This document shows, piece after piece, positions 4,866-5,249 of a stretch of DNA of 5,249 nucleotides (position 1 is its first letter; each line of letters starts with the position of its first letter). The position numbers and the translations under genes were made by a program. Source of the stretch: Bacillota bacterium (GTDB lineage: Bacteria; Bacillota; Clostridia; Peptostreptococcales; Anaerovoracaceae); assembly GCA_017386805.1 (NCBI GenBank), contig JAFOGM010000080.1:1-5249 (forward strand), written 5' to 3'. The notes beneath the pieces are model-generated. The model made no database searches and had not been told where the DNA came from. It was given only the letters and a program-made list of their open reading frames with translations.

Positions 4866-5249
4866 ATGTTACACAATACACAACCCATCACGACGAAACT
4901 TTTACCGTTGACCAACGATCTGGTGTTCAAAGCTGTCTACGGAAGCAACACCGCGGCCAGCAACGCTGCGCTAATTGCCCTGCTGAATCGCATCCTTCGA
5001 AAGGAAGAGGATCCCATCGTCTGGCTTCACTGCGAAAATCCTTTTAGTTATCGAATGTATGCCAGCGAAAAAGAGATCATCATGGATATCAAAGTCCGCC
5101 TCAGCAGTGGTGAACTTTTAGATCTTGAAATGCAGGTTCATCATCTAAGCGACTACATCAATCGTTCTGTTTTTTACATGGGAAAACTGGTCAAGGAATC
5201 GTTGGAAATCGGGGAAGACTATGATATGATGAAAAAAACGATTGTCATC
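4866..5249 (+). CDS. Rpn-family recombination-promoting nuclease / PD-(D/E)XK nuclease 'transposase' (partial, C-terminus off the right edge)
   Basis: The first 128 residues of a protein of the Rpn/PDDEXK_2 family, nucleases often annotated as transposases and linked in E. coli RpnA-like members to DNA cleavage and RecA-independent recombination. The N-terminal marker is TNDLVFKAVYGS (16-27). The PD-(D/E)XK core is visible as Asp74 in EIIMDIKV, then ExQ (Glu88-Met-Gln90) after a short strand-turn (LSSGELLDLEMQV, 79-91). These are the expected catalytic Asp and Glu plus the family's Gln. The start has AGAGGTG at 4853-4859, six bases before the ATG. The gene is divergent from the cobalamin operon and has its own promoter. 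No terminal inverted repeats or target duplications are visible, so true transposon status is unsupported. Full-length members are usually about 280-320 residues; intactness cannot be judged. Confidence 0.87.
   Translation, partial: MLHNTQPITTKLLPLTNDLVFKAVYGSNTAASNAALIALLNRILRKEEDPIVWLHCENPFSYRMYASEKEIIMDIKVRLSSGELLDLEMQVHHLSDYINRSVFYMGKLVKESLEIGEDYDMMKKTIVI

Noticed and set aside
4866..5249. Insertion sequence or transposon suggested by the 'transposase' name of the Rpn family
   Set aside because: No terminal inverted repeats, direct target repeats or disrupted gene are visible, and Rpn-family proteins are PD-(D/E)XK nucleases often not part of an insertion sequence.

Overview
The window looks like a chromosomal segment of an anaerobic Bacillota, most likely a gut-type Clostridia. 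The reasons are strong GGAGG-type ribosome binding sites, a lipoprotein and an S-layer-homology (SLH) protein, an ECF-type vitamin transporter, a cobalamin riboswitch with intrinsic terminators, and an Rpn-family nuclease gene. Genus cannot be fixed from the sequence alone.

Layout. Positions 1-4269 hold four tightly packed genes, all on the minus strand. In transcription order they are: a secreted alpha/alpha-barrel protein of the prenyltransferase/transcobalamin-like fold carrying three SLH domains (4269-2587); a lipoprotein ending in a DUF4430 (transcobalamin-like C-terminal) domain (2572-1799); an ECF transporter T component (1812-904); and an ECF ATPase (931-1) that leaves the window and looks like the first half of a tandem-ATPase fusion. 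Spacing is 14 bp, then overlaps of 14 bp and 28 bp, so this is one translationally coupled operon. Its leader (about 4612-4270) has a good extended -10 promoter, a cobalamin aptamer with a clear B12 box, and two successive terminator-like hairpins before the first gene's ribosome binding site. Expression should therefore fall when cobalamin is plentiful.

Positions 4625-4865 form a divergent intergenic region. It carries promoters in both directions and several palindromes or phased repeats. A plus-strand Rpn/PD-(D/E)XK nuclease gene starts at 4866 and runs off the right edge.

How it may work together: mammalian intrinsic factor and transcobalamin bind B12 between an alpha6-alpha6 barrel and a smaller beta domain. 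Here the same two folds appear as two separate extracytoplasmic proteins, one cell-wall-anchored through SLH domains and one membrane-anchored as a lipoprotein. They are encoded with an ECF energy-coupling module under a B12 riboswitch. The simplest reading is a split, bacterial transcobalamin-like corrinoid capture and uptake system. The riboswitch, the domain identities and the operon structure are read from the sequence. B12 binding by the two surface proteins is inference. No S (substrate-specificity) component lies within the window, and one would be expected beyond the left edge or elsewhere in the genome.
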